From CAYZXL01 sp964482435 (GTDB lineage Bacteria > Auribacterota > JABMQX01), in contig CAYZXL010000008.1 in NCBI GenBank assembly GCA_964482435.1, forward strand, positions 62,001 through 126,000: DNA of 64,000 nucleotides, given 5' to 3'. Positions 45,160 to 53,293 of this stretch are shown in pieces. A program made the translations under genes and the position numbers. Under the pieces are notes generated by a model. The model saw only the letters and a program-made list of their open reading frames with translations, searched no databases and was not told where the DNA came from. The number at the start of each line of letters is the position of its first letter. Positions within the stretch are counted from its first letter, which is position 1.

Positions 45160-46602
45160 CTAAAACTGGTAATACAAAAACGGGATAAAAGCTTGCGAAA
45201 TCATCGCCATCACCGACACGATAAATAGCGCGGTTACGGCGACGGCTTTCGGCCAGGTGACGGTCTCTGCCCACTGGAATGCCTGGAGCCGCCAGACCAC
45301 CAGAAGCGCGCAAACAGCCATGATGAAAAGCTTACCCTGGGCGTAGAGCTGGGCCCCAAGCAACAGCGCGCATTCGTCAGTGCTTCCCATCCCGAACATC
45401 GCGCCGAAATAGCGAATGGCCTCGTGCAGCGTCGGCGAGCGGAACAACACCCACGAGAAGAGCACCAGGACAAAAGTCGTACCCACCCGCACCGGTCGCG
45501 GCAAAGCATTGTAAAAGCTCTTCTTGCCCAGGTATCGCTCGAAGGCGAGAAGCAATCCGTGATACGCCCCCCACGCGACGAACGTCCAGTTAGCGCCGTG
45601 CCACAATCCCCCCAGGAGCATCACTATCGTCAGATTCAAGTACGTCCGCCTTGGTCCCTTTCGATTGCCTCCCAGTGGAATATAAAGATAGTCGCGAAGG
45701 AACGTGCTCAGCGAGATGTGCCATCGCCGCCAGAAATCGGTGATGCTGTCGGCTAAGTAGGGTGAGTTAAAGTTCTTCATGAACTCGAAGCCGATCATCC
45801 TTCCTAGCCCGACAGCCATGTCCGAGTAGCCCGAAAAGTCGAAATAAATCTGGAAGGCGTACGCCACAACGCCGAACCACGCATCGGGCGTTGTCAACCC
45901 CTGCGCATTAAACGCAGCGCCTGCGACCTTGCCAACCGGATCCGCGAGGAGTATCTTTTTCGCAAAGCCCAGGACAAATAAAGCAATTCCCGACGAGAAC
46001 TTCTCCCAGGTGTGCGACCTGCTGACCAGTTGGTCTGCAACCGTGTTGTAACGCACGATCGGTCCCGACACCAGTTGCGGATAGAGCGCAACGAAACACG
46101 CGAAATCCGAAAATGACCGGGCCCCCGGGGCCGTGCCGCGATAGACGTCAATCGTGTAACTCAGCGCCTGGAAAACGTAAAACGAGATTCCCACCGGCAG
46201 AGTAATCTGCAACACCCGGAATCCCCCAACCCCCAACGATTCGAGGGCATGACTTACGTTGGCCTGGAAAAAGGTGAAGTACTTGAAGAACCCCAGCGTC
46301 CCCAGGCTCATTATTACCGCAGCCGCGACGCCAAGAGACCGACGACGACGGCTCGCCCCCGGTTGCCCGATAATCAGCCCGCAAAAATAGTTCACCGCCG
46401 TCACGAAAAGCATCAGCAGGATGAACAGGGGATTCCACCAGCCATAGAAAACGTAGCTCGCGACGAGGAGGAGGGCGTTGCGCGCCATCGAAACGCTGGA
46501 CGCCGAGAGTCCGATGCTCTTGCCCAGCCAACCGAGCAGGTAATAGGTCAGCAAGACGACCGGCAAAAAATAAAAAATAAAAATATGGGTGCTGAATACC
46601 AT
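45160..46602 (-). CDS. AlgI-like MBOAT membrane O-acyltransferase
   Basis: A 480-residue polytopic membrane protein of the MBOAT family. It opens with MVFSTHIFIFYFLPVVLLTYYLL and SYVFYGWWNPLFILLM, contains LPVGISFYVFQALSYTIDVYRG and NFNSPYLADSITDFWRRWHISLSTFLRDYLYIPLGGNRKG, and has the catalytic His in LLGGLWHGANWTFVAWG. This closely follows AlgI/DltB. It would pass acetyl groups from the cytoplasm to the AlgJ-like protein encoded next. The ribosome site is weak. The lipoprotein gene lies 72 nt upstream on the same strand. Confidence 0.92.
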   Translation of the reverse strand: MVFSTHIFIFYFLPVVLLTYYLLGWLGKSIGLSASSVSMARNALLLVASYVFYGWWNPLFILLMLFVTAVNYFCGLIIGQPGASRRRRSLGVAAAVIMSLGTLGFFKYFTFFQANVSHALESLGVGGFRVLQITLPVGISFYVFQALSYTIDVYRGTAPGARSFSDFACFVALYPQLVSGPIVRYNTVADQLVSRSHTWEKFSSGIALFVLGFAKKILLADPVGKVAGAAFNAQGLTTPDAWFGVVAYAFQIYFDFSGYSDMAVGLGRMIGFEFMKNFNSPYLADSITDFWRRWHISLSTFLRDYLYIPLGGNRKGPRRTYLNLTIVMLLGGLWHGANWTFVAWGAYHGLLLAFERYLGKKSFYNALPRPVRVGTTFVLVLFSWVLFRSPTLHEAIRYFGAMFGMGSTDECALLLGAQLYAQGKLFIMAVCALLVVWRLQAFQWAETVTWPKAVAVTALFIVSVMAMISQAFIPFLYYQF

Positions 46603-46674
46603 CTGTTACCGGCATGCTGCTCGCGTCCCCGCGCGAGGGGCAACATCTCCGTCCTCGGACAAAGCTCCGATTGA

Positions 46675-47169
46675 TTATTCGCTCACAAGGTTCGTCCACA
46701 CCGCCCAATGGATTGGGCCGGTCTCCCGCGCGAAGTACTTGTTCACAATCCCGCCCATGAAGTGGTCGTCAATGGGCACCTCCAGCGCCATCCGGTGCAC
46801 CTGTCCTGCTCGGAAAGCCCTGAGGTTTCCGCCGATTCCCTTCACTCGCTGGTCTGCTGCTTCACGTCGGGGCTTGAATGGGTTGTAGTGGCCGACAAGA
46901 ATCGTATCCGCATTCAATTGACCACGGTGAACTTTGATGACCTTATATTTCAGCACGGTAGCGTAGTTGTACAGCTCTCGCTTGAAGATGGCGCCTTCCG
47001 GGACCTCAAGCAGCTTCGCCGTCACCTCAGTCGTGCCGAGGCTCTTTACTTGTGCATCTTCGCCTTTGGCTGAGGGGCCGCCGGATTTCTTTCCGCAGGA
47101 AACGCAGACTACTCCTAACAGTAATGCGACGATTGCCAGGCTTTTTCCTCTGGACGCTTTGGTCGCCAT
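46675..47169 (-). CDS. Small lipoprotein of unknown function
   Basis: A 164-residue protein with a lipoprotein signal: basic start, SLAIVALLLGVVCVSC, then GKKSGG; the probable modified Cys is residue 25. The rest has a strand-rich pattern (AKLLEVPEGAIFKRELYNYATVLKYKVIKVHRG, DTILVGHYNPFKP) resembling small domains seen beside AlgI/AlgJ genes in PVC bacteria; I do not recognise a named family. It starts one base after the beta-propeller stop and precedes algI, so it may belong to the acetylation complex in the periplasm. Confidence 0.7.
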   Translation of the reverse strand: MATKASRGKSLAIVALLLGVVCVSCGKKSGGPSAKGEDAQVKSLGTTEVTAKLLEVPEGAIFKRELYNYATVLKYKVIKVHRGQLNADTILVGHYNPFKPRREAADQRVKGIGGNLRAFRAGQVHRMALEVPIDDHFMGGIVNKYFARETGPIHWAVWTNLVSE

Positions 47170-47170
47170 T

Positions 47171-49294
47171 TCAGTCTCCCACATGTAGATTACTCGTCGG
47201 GTTACCCTCGGTCTTTTGGGGCGCCATTATCTCCGCGTAAGTCCAGTGCGGCTCCCACCCCCACGACAGGTCAAGCATCGGCCCGCGGCGGGCGCCGGGG
47301 TATTTCTTGAGCAACGACTCGCTCTGTCCGCCCACCACCGGTGCATCTCTCCAGCGTATGATTGCCATGCTTGTCTTCGAATTGTCCACTCTGCCGAGGT
47401 CTTCGACGCTTCGTGTGAAAAGCACATATTCTCCGTCCGGCGAGACGCAACCGCCGTACATGTGCCGCCCCTCCTCCGCGTAAATCAATCGCCTTTCTTT
47501 TCCATCGCCTTTCGTCACCCACAGCTCTGCCCAGCCTCCGATTTCGGGAATGATTCCTCGCGAATAGATGATCCACTCCGAGTCGGGCAGCCAGTCCGGC
47601 GTGCAGTTGTAACGGTCGGTCTCGCTCGCCGCATTAATCTCGCCCGTTTCCGCATTCAGGCGCCCGATGGTCCAGAACTGCCCAAGACCGTTCGCGGTCC
47701 CGGCAAACCATTTGCCGTCCGGCGACCAGACGAGTTGCTCGACGATCCCCTTGCGAGCCAACCTCCGGACGACCTTTTTGCTCGAGAGGTCAACAATCTG
47801 GACTCCGCTTTTGTCGAGGCACGCAAGCTGGTTGCTCGATGGCCCCCACGAGGCCCACTGAAAGTCCTTTCCGTACACCACTGCGTTGTTGCCATCCGCA
47901 TCGGCGACGACCAACTCGTACGTCCCGTAGGTGTTATTGTCCATGAGCTCTGTATTGGGCATGCGGTAAGAGAACATCTTCTTCCCGTCGGGCGAGAATT
48001 TCACCCCGGCCTCGTTGTACTGCCGTGTATCGGTGATCTTCCGGCGGTCTGACCCATCCGGGCGCATCACGAAAAGGTCCCAGTCCCCCTCCTCGGTGGC
48101 GGCACTGAACGCAATCCAGCCCTTCCCACGAATCTCCCCGGCAAGCCGGCTGGGGGTATCGTCCGTGAGAGGTGAGAGCGCCTCAGACAAGCCGCCGGAG
48201 GCTTTCTCCTGTTGCTCGGCCGCCGAAGCTGACGCGTTCTCCGGTATCTCCGCAAACGTCCAGCACGGCTCCCAGCCGACGGGGAGCACCAGCACCGGGC
48301 CGCTTTTTGCCTCCGGGTGAAGTGCCCGCAATTCTTCGCTCCGTCCCCCGATGATTGGCGCGTCCGCCAGACACATCAAGCCCATCGGCGCACCCGAATT
48401 GCTCGGGTCACCATCCTCCCGCATATTGCCCGTGAACAAAACGTACTGTCCATCGGGCGAGACGTGTCCGCCGTAAACGTGTCGCCCATCTTCGCCATAC
48501 ACCAGGCCGCGAGTTTTCCCCTCGACATCTGCTCGCCACAACTGCGTCCAGCCCTGTCCGTTGTTCCCTTTCTGCCCCGGTGGACGAAACGAAAAAATCA
48601 GATTCTCGCTGTCGGGGAACCAGTCGGGCGTGCAGCAATCCACGCGGCTTACCGCGTTGACTGCCCCCGTTGCTGCTTCCATCCGCGCGACACTCCAACC
48701 TGTGTCGAAAGAGTTTGCCACTCCGCAGAGCCATCTGCCGTCCCGCGACCAGCTCAGTTGCTGGAAGAAACCTCTCCGCTCGAGACCTCGCACTGCCTTG
48801 CGGCTGGCAATGTCAAAGAAAAAAATCCCCTTAATCGAGAGGCACGCTATCCGCCTTCCATCTGGGCTCCAACTCGCCCAGGGATATTCACGGTCCTCGC
48901 CATAGACGTCCGGGTTGCTTCCGTCGGCATTCGCAACGACCAACTGTCCTTGGGACCCGTAGTTATTGCCGTCAATTCTCTCGTCTCGGCTCAGCCGCCG
49001 ATAGAGAAGCTTCCGACCATCGCGCGAAAACTGCGGCGCCGCCTCGTTATAGTTCGACGTGCGCGTGATGTTCCGCAGATCGGAGCCATCCGGACGACAC
49101 AGGAACAAATCCCAGTCCCCTCTCTCCGAGCGCGCGGCAAACACAATCCAGCCCTTTGCGCTCACCTCCTGGGCCAATGCTTCCGCCGCATCGTCTGGTC
49201 CCCGCGACGAAGAAAGACCCTGCCCTTCTTCCTCACCCCTCGCAACACTTAGCCCGACTGCTGCAAGCACCACGCTAATTGCATGCTTGAACAT
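47171..49294 (-). CDS. Secreted PD40/TolB-like beta-propeller protein, internally duplicated
   Basis: A 707-residue exported protein with a signal peptide (ISVVLAAVGLSVARG). Residues about 45-360 and 385-700 are two copies of one unit, each beginning KGWI(V/A)F and containing GDWDLF, RPDGSD, YNEA, FSxDGxK, DANGN and HVYGG/HMYGG blades that match WD40-like PD40 repeats. The low-complexity joint (ASASAAEQQEKASGG) separates them. It may form two propellers that bind protein or sugar in the periplasm. The gene reaches to the lipoprotein gene with one base between. Confidence 0.8.
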   Translation of the reverse strand: MFKHAISVVLAAVGLSVARGEEEGQGLSSSRGPDDAAEALAQEVSAKGWIVFAARSERGDWDLFLCRPDGSDLRNITRTSNYNEAAPQFSRDGRKLLYRRLSRDERIDGNNYGSQGQLVVANADGSNPDVYGEDREYPWASWSPDGRRIACLSIKGIFFFDIASRKAVRGLERRGFFQQLSWSRDGRWLCGVANSFDTGWSVARMEAATGAVNAVSRVDCCTPDWFPDSENLIFSFRPPGQKGNNGQGWTQLWRADVEGKTRGLVYGEDGRHVYGGHVSPDGQYVLFTGNMREDGDPSNSGAPMGLMCLADAPIIGGRSEELRALHPEAKSGPVLVLPVGWEPCWTFAEIPENASASAAEQQEKASGGLSEALSPLTDDTPSRLAGEIRGKGWIAFSAATEEGDWDLFVMRPDGSDRRKITDTRQYNEAGVKFSPDGKKMFSYRMPNTELMDNNTYGTYELVVADADGNNAVVYGKDFQWASWGPSSNQLACLDKSGVQIVDLSSKKVVRRLARKGIVEQLVWSPDGKWFAGTANGLGQFWTIGRLNAETGEINAASETDRYNCTPDWLPDSEWIIYSRGIIPEIGGWAELWVTKGDGKERRLIYAEEGRHMYGGCVSPDGEYVLFTRSVEDLGRVDNSKTSMAIIRWRDAPVVGGQSESLLKKYPGARRGPMLDLSWGWEPHWTYAEIMAPQKTEGNPTSNLHVGD

Positions 49295-49392
49295 CGCCGA
49301 AATCCCTCGACTGAACTCTTTGCTTTTGAGTGAACCGGATTAGCCCAAACGCCGATCGTTTCTTGAGCTCGCCGCTTGTTGTGCCGTTCGCG

Positions 49393-50844
49393 TCAGGAGA
49401 TTGCCTTGATGCTGAAGAGTTGGCAGAACTCACGAAGCCGCCTGGCATAATTACCATAAAATATCGTCTGGTGCATCCCCTTGACGTCGCACGCATCGGC
49501 CACTTCATTGACGGCGATTTCCACGTTTGTGCGGCATCCGCCGGCAGGGGGCGTGTCGTGGCACTTCACGACTTTTCCGGAATAGACAATCATCTGCGGT
49601 TCCTCGCCCGTAAGATAGTGGGCGATAGTGACGTCCTGGTTTTGCCGCCAGAGGACCTGAGGAGCGACTCCGACGCCCGATTCTGCGTGATTTCTCAAGA
49701 TGTAAGGCTCGCCGGAGACGCTTCTCCCGCCCAGCTTCGTCGGGCAGGTGCAATGGGCGCCGAAATAATTGTTGTTCTCGGTTTCGACAGAAGCGTTTTG
49801 CTGAAATCCGGGCCTGTCGAAGAGCTGCTGCACAAGCATCATCGTCAACGTCGCCCCGAGGTCATTTTGGCAGCCGGCGGCGATTCCTTCATCGCGCAAG
49901 CTCATGAAGCCCATGCAGGGGGGAGGGAAGACGCCCTGCCGGATGCCACCGAGACAGTCCATCATGATGGCGTCGCCCTGTTCCGCCTGGAGGACCTGTT
50001 TGCAGGCGAGGTACGTTTTTGCCGAATCAACCACATCGGCGTCGGAAGGCTCAATGACCTTTTGAGCGTTCTTCGAATATGTCCGGGCGATGTCCCGCAC
50101 GGCGTCGGTGGTTTGAATCCGGCTGAATTCGTCGGCGAATCTTCTTCGCGGCAGCTTCACGACTTGCACGCCCAGGCCGGGCACCGTCGTCAGTCCCGCT
50201 TCCTGCTCGGCGAGGCTGATGAGGCGGCTTTCTTTCATCCAGCGTGCGGTTCTAATCATTCTCATCCCATATTCGATTGCGTCAAAATTGTCGAGAGAGG
50301 AGATCAGGTAAACCCCGGGTTGCCGGTGAAGCTCGTTGATTTGCGGGTTGAGGAGGATGCCGAGAGTGGCGAGGATTACCGTCGGAATTCCTGTTTCTTT
50401 GAAGATGCGGTTGACGGGAGTCCATTCCGATTTCTTGAAGGGAATCAGCAGCAAACCGTCGGGCGGTTGTTGTTTCACTTCGTTGATGAAACTGCCGACG
50501 CTCGCCTTGTCGCGCAACGGCTTTTCGCTCATGACGATTCGCATGGCGAGCTTCCGGGAAATGGCTTCAATCCGGTTTGTGTACTCCTTCTGGCGCCCTT
50601 CGGCGTCGAAGCCCGCCCCCGGCCAACTGTAGTACCCTTCCTTTTTGAGAGACTCCGTCGAGGGATACAGAAATGCTCCTCGGACGGTCGCGATTCCTTT
50701 CCGAAGCGAGCTGCCCTCCGCACCGGAAACCGCCGAAAGGAATCTTCTCGAACCGAATGCCATCCCGGCAGCGGTGGCGCCCAAACCCTGAAGAAAATCC
50801 CGTCGAGGCATCTTGAAGGAGTTGCCTGGTTCTGACCTTGTCAT
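49393..50844 (-). CDS. Tat-exported protein resembling the fucose isomerase fold
   Basis: A 483-residue protein with a Tat signal, MPRRDFLQGLGATAAGMAFG. The body resembles FucI/AraA-type proteins in order: an alpha/beta substrate domain (ASVGSFINEVKQQPPDGLLLIPF, TGIPTVILATLGIL), then DAIMMDCLGGIRQGVFPPPCMGFMSLRDEGIAAGCQNDLGATLTMMLVQQL. Where FucI relatives have Glu (compare CATEADADAALT at 34181-35674) this one appears to have Gln-Asn, so an isomerase metal site is doubtful; the alignment is mine by eye. It could bind a sugar outside the cell. AGGAGGAAT precedes the ATG at 50844. Confidence 0.65.
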   Translation of the reverse strand: MTRSEPGNSFKMPRRDFLQGLGATAAGMAFGSRRFLSAVSGAEGSSLRKGIATVRGAFLYPSTESLKKEGYYSWPGAGFDAEGRQKEYTNRIEAISRKLAMRIVMSEKPLRDKASVGSFINEVKQQPPDGLLLIPFKKSEWTPVNRIFKETGIPTVILATLGILLNPQINELHRQPGVYLISSLDNFDAIEYGMRMIRTARWMKESRLISLAEQEAGLTTVPGLGVQVVKLPRRRFADEFSRIQTTDAVRDIARTYSKNAQKVIEPSDADVVDSAKTYLACKQVLQAEQGDAIMMDCLGGIRQGVFPPPCMGFMSLRDEGIAAGCQNDLGATLTMMLVQQLFDRPGFQQNASVETENNNYFGAHCTCPTKLGGRSVSGEPYILRNHAESGVGVAPQVLWRQNQDVTIAHYLTGEEPQMIVYSGKVVKCHDTPPAGGCRTNVEIAVNEVADACDVKGMHQTIFYGNYARRLREFCQLFSIKAIS

Positions 50845-50879
50845 CGCTATTCCTCCTGGTTCATGAGAGCCTGGCAATT

Positions 50880-50893
50880 TACAGAATTCTGTA
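50880..50893. promoter_or_regulatory. Perfect 14-bp palindrome upstream of the Tat protein gene
   Basis: TACAGAATTCTGTA, 35 nt before the ATG at 50844. It could be an operator for this gene; a possible promoter (TTGCTT-N18-TAGAAT on the minus strand, near 50930-50960) lies just above. No bound protein is known. Confidence 0.35.
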
Positions 50894-51135
50894 GCGGTGA
50901 TTTCGCGAACTTCCCGCGGATGTGCGGCATTCTACCGTCGGGAATAGGCCGAAAGCAACGAGCTTGATCCGGACTTGCACATGCCGCATCGCAACGCGGG
51001 GCAGTTACGAAGGCAGCGGTCCTCTTAGCGCCCTTGGCGTCTTCGCAAGAGGAAACAGGTAGCAGTGCTCATCACGCCAATCAGAACTCGCAGCCACCTG
51101 GCCAGAAAAGGTCAAGGCGAGGGCCCAGGTTTTTC

Positions 51136-51828
51136 CTACCGTTGGACGAGCGGGCCGGAGTGGAAGAGCGACGCGACGCCCGAGTAGAGGAAGAAACCAC
51201 CCAGGAACAGTAGAAAAATCGCGCACAGGGCAATCAGGATGCGGTAGGTCTTGTTTGTGAAGAGCCTCCTGCCGGTGGCAATCATGAATGAGACAAACGT
51301 GTACCACACTAAGTCGGAGAGGATGTGTCCGACATAGAACGAAGAAAGGCTCAGACCGGAGGCAAGTCCTTTACTCGCGGCGAGCTTGTTGGCCTGGCCA
51401 ATGAAAGCGAGGCCAGCAGTCGCCCACCACAACGGCCAGAAAGGATTGAAGAGGCTCGTCGCGATGCCGGACCAGACGGCTTTGAGTTTTCCCCCAGAGA
51501 GGTTCGCCCGCGAAGAATTCACCGTCGGCAGGACTGCCGTTCTGGCTTCTTTAATCATTCCGAGCGCCATAAGCCCCAGGACGAAACCCCCGACGAGAGA
51601 TATGCACCCCAGAACACTTCTTTTCACGAGAAACTCGCCCAGGCCGAACCCCAACCCGAAAACCACCGGAAGCTCAAGAGAGGCATGTCCTAAGACGAGG
51701 AACGGCCCGAACCAGAAGCCGCTCTTTGCAACGCCCTTGATTGTTACTGCAAGCACCGGACCGGGCATCACCGCCCCTGAAAGACCCAGTACGAACGCCA
51801 TCCCGAATATGCCGGCAAGTACGCCCAT
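51136..51828 (-). CDS. LysE/RhtB-family amino acid exporter
   Basis: A 230-residue inner-membrane protein with about six hydrophobic segments. The opening GLSGAVMPGPVLAVTIKGVAKSG carries the PGP motif of the LysE superfamily; FNPFWPLWWATAG in the middle is also typical. It probably exports an amino acid or related compound. It is the last gene of the polX-gltX-lysE run, 15 nt after the gltX stop. Confidence 0.82.
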   Translation of the reverse strand: MGVLAGIFGMAFVLGLSGAVMPGPVLAVTIKGVAKSGFWFGPFLVLGHASLELPVVFGLGFGLGEFLVKRSVLGCISLVGGFVLGLMALGMIKEARTAVLPTVNSSRANLSGGKLKAVWSGIATSLFNPFWPLWWATAGLAFIGQANKLAASKGLASGLSLSSFYVGHILSDLVWYTFVSFMIATGRRLFTNKTYRILIALCAIFLLFLGGFFLYSGVASLFHSGPLVQR

Positions 51829-51843
51829 GATTTGGTCGCCCTT

Positions 51844-53277
51844 CTATCCGACTGCCGACAGCTTCTCGATTGCCCGCCGGATTCGCGCGAGGCACCTCTC
51901 TTTACCAAGCACTGACATTGTCTGGAAAAGAGGTGGAGTGGCGGTGCTGCCGGTAACGGCGACGCGAATCATCATAAAGAGCGGCCCGGTTGACCAGCCA
52001 AGCTCCTCGACGAGCCTGCGCAGGGCTGTCTCAAGGGCCTCGACGGAGAATTCCGGCATGTCGGAGAGCCTCGCCAGAACCTCCTGCAAAGCCCCCTTCG
52101 ACTCGTCGGGGGAATGCTTCTTCCCGACGAGCAACGCCGAATCGTATTCCAGCTCGTCCCGGAAGAAGAAATCGGTCAGGGCAGAAGCCTCGTCGAGCCT
52201 CTTCAGTCTTTCCTGGATGAGAGGGATGATCTGGCGGAGGTAATTCGGATCGGCCCCGGGAAGGTAAGGCGAGAGCCTCTCCTGGAGCTTTTCCGGCGGA
52301 AGGTTCCGGATGTAGCATCCGTTCAACCAGTTGAGTTTCTCGATGTCGAAAATCGCGCCGGCGAGATTGACCGACTCGATGGAAAAGGCCTCGATCAGCT
52401 CGTCGAGCGAAAAGACCTCGCGTTCAGTTCCGGGCGACCAACCAATCAGCGCGAGAAAATTGACCATCGCTTCCGGAAGATAGCCCCGCTGCCGGTACAT
52501 GCTCACGGAGGTCGGGTCTTTTCTCTTGCTCATCTTGCTCCGGTCGGGATTGAGAATCAGAGGAATGTGGCCATAGCGCGGAGGTGTGGCCCCCATCGCT
52601 TCCGCGAGAGCGATGTGCTTTGGCGTGTTGGAAATGTGGTCCTCGCCGCGAATGACGTGCGTGATTTTCATCTCGATGTCGTCAACGACGTTGCTGAGGT
52701 GGAAGATGAAATCGCCGTTCGGTCTCACGACGACGAAATCTCCGATGTCCGCTCCATCGAATTCGACCCTTCCGCGAATCATGTCGTCGAAGGCTATCTT
52801 CTTCTCGGGCATCCGAAAACGCATCGAGAAGGTTTTCCCCTGCGCCTTAGCGGCTTCTTGCTCCTGCTTCGACAACTGCGCACACTTCCCGGTGTAACGA
52901 GGGGGGAGTCTCAATTTGAGCTGCCTATCTCTTTCGGCGGCGAGTTCCGCCGGCGTGCAAAAGCAGGGATAGACGTGGTCGGCCTCGACGAGCTTCCGGA
53001 GATATGTTCGATATATCTCCTTCCTTTCCGACTGCCGATATGGCCCATAACCGCCGCCGATGTCCGGCCCTTCGTCCCAGTTCATCCCAAGCCAACGCAG
53101 CCCGTCGCAAATGTCCTGCTCGAACTCCTTGCGGCTTCGGGCAGCGTCCGTGTCTTCCACCCTCATCAGGAAGGTCCCGCCCTGCTTCCTGGCGAAAAGG
53201 AAGTTGAACAGCGCGGTTCGTGCCATTCCGACATGACACCGGCCTGTAGGGGCTGGTGCAATTCTCGTTCTCACCAT
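51844..53277 (-). CDS. gltX: Glutamyl-tRNA synthetase
   Basis: A 477-residue class I aminoacyl-tRNA synthetase. The HIGH-like motif is in APAPTGRCHVGMARTALFN (HVG) and the KMSKS-like motif is SKMSKRK (about residue 250); ITHVIRGEDHISNTPKH is the usual catalytic-domain block. Length fits bacterial GltX. It charges tRNA-Glu and, in bacteria lacking GlnRS, also tRNA-Gln. AGGAGGAG precedes the ATG at 53277, 16 nt after the polX stop; it appears to be transcribed from the polX promoter. Confidence 0.95.
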   Translation of the reverse strand: MVRTRIAPAPTGRCHVGMARTALFNFLFARKQGGTFLMRVEDTDAARSRKEFEQDICDGLRWLGMNWDEGPDIGGGYGPYRQSERKEIYRTYLRKLVEADHVYPCFCTPAELAAERDRQLKLRLPPRYTGKCAQLSKQEQEAAKAQGKTFSMRFRMPEKKIAFDDMIRGRVEFDGADIGDFVVVRPNGDFIFHLSNVVDDIEMKITHVIRGEDHISNTPKHIALAEAMGATPPRYGHIPLILNPDRSKMSKRKDPTSVSMYRQRGYLPEAMVNFLALIGWSPGTEREVFSLDELIEAFSIESVNLAGAIFDIEKLNWLNGCYIRNLPPEKLQERLSPYLPGADPNYLRQIIPLIQERLKRLDEASALTDFFFRDELEYDSALLVGKKHSPDESKGALQEVLARLSDMPEFSVEALETALRRLVEELGWSTGPLFMMIRVAVTGSTATPPLFQTMSVLGKERCLARIRRAIEKLSAVG

Positions 53278-53293
53278 TCTTTCGACTCTCCTC

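Noticed and set aside
49330..50835. A 501-codon plus-strand open frame opposite the Tat-exported protein
   Set aside because: The minus frame has a Tat signal and an ideal ribosome site; the plus frame is its GC-driven shadow.
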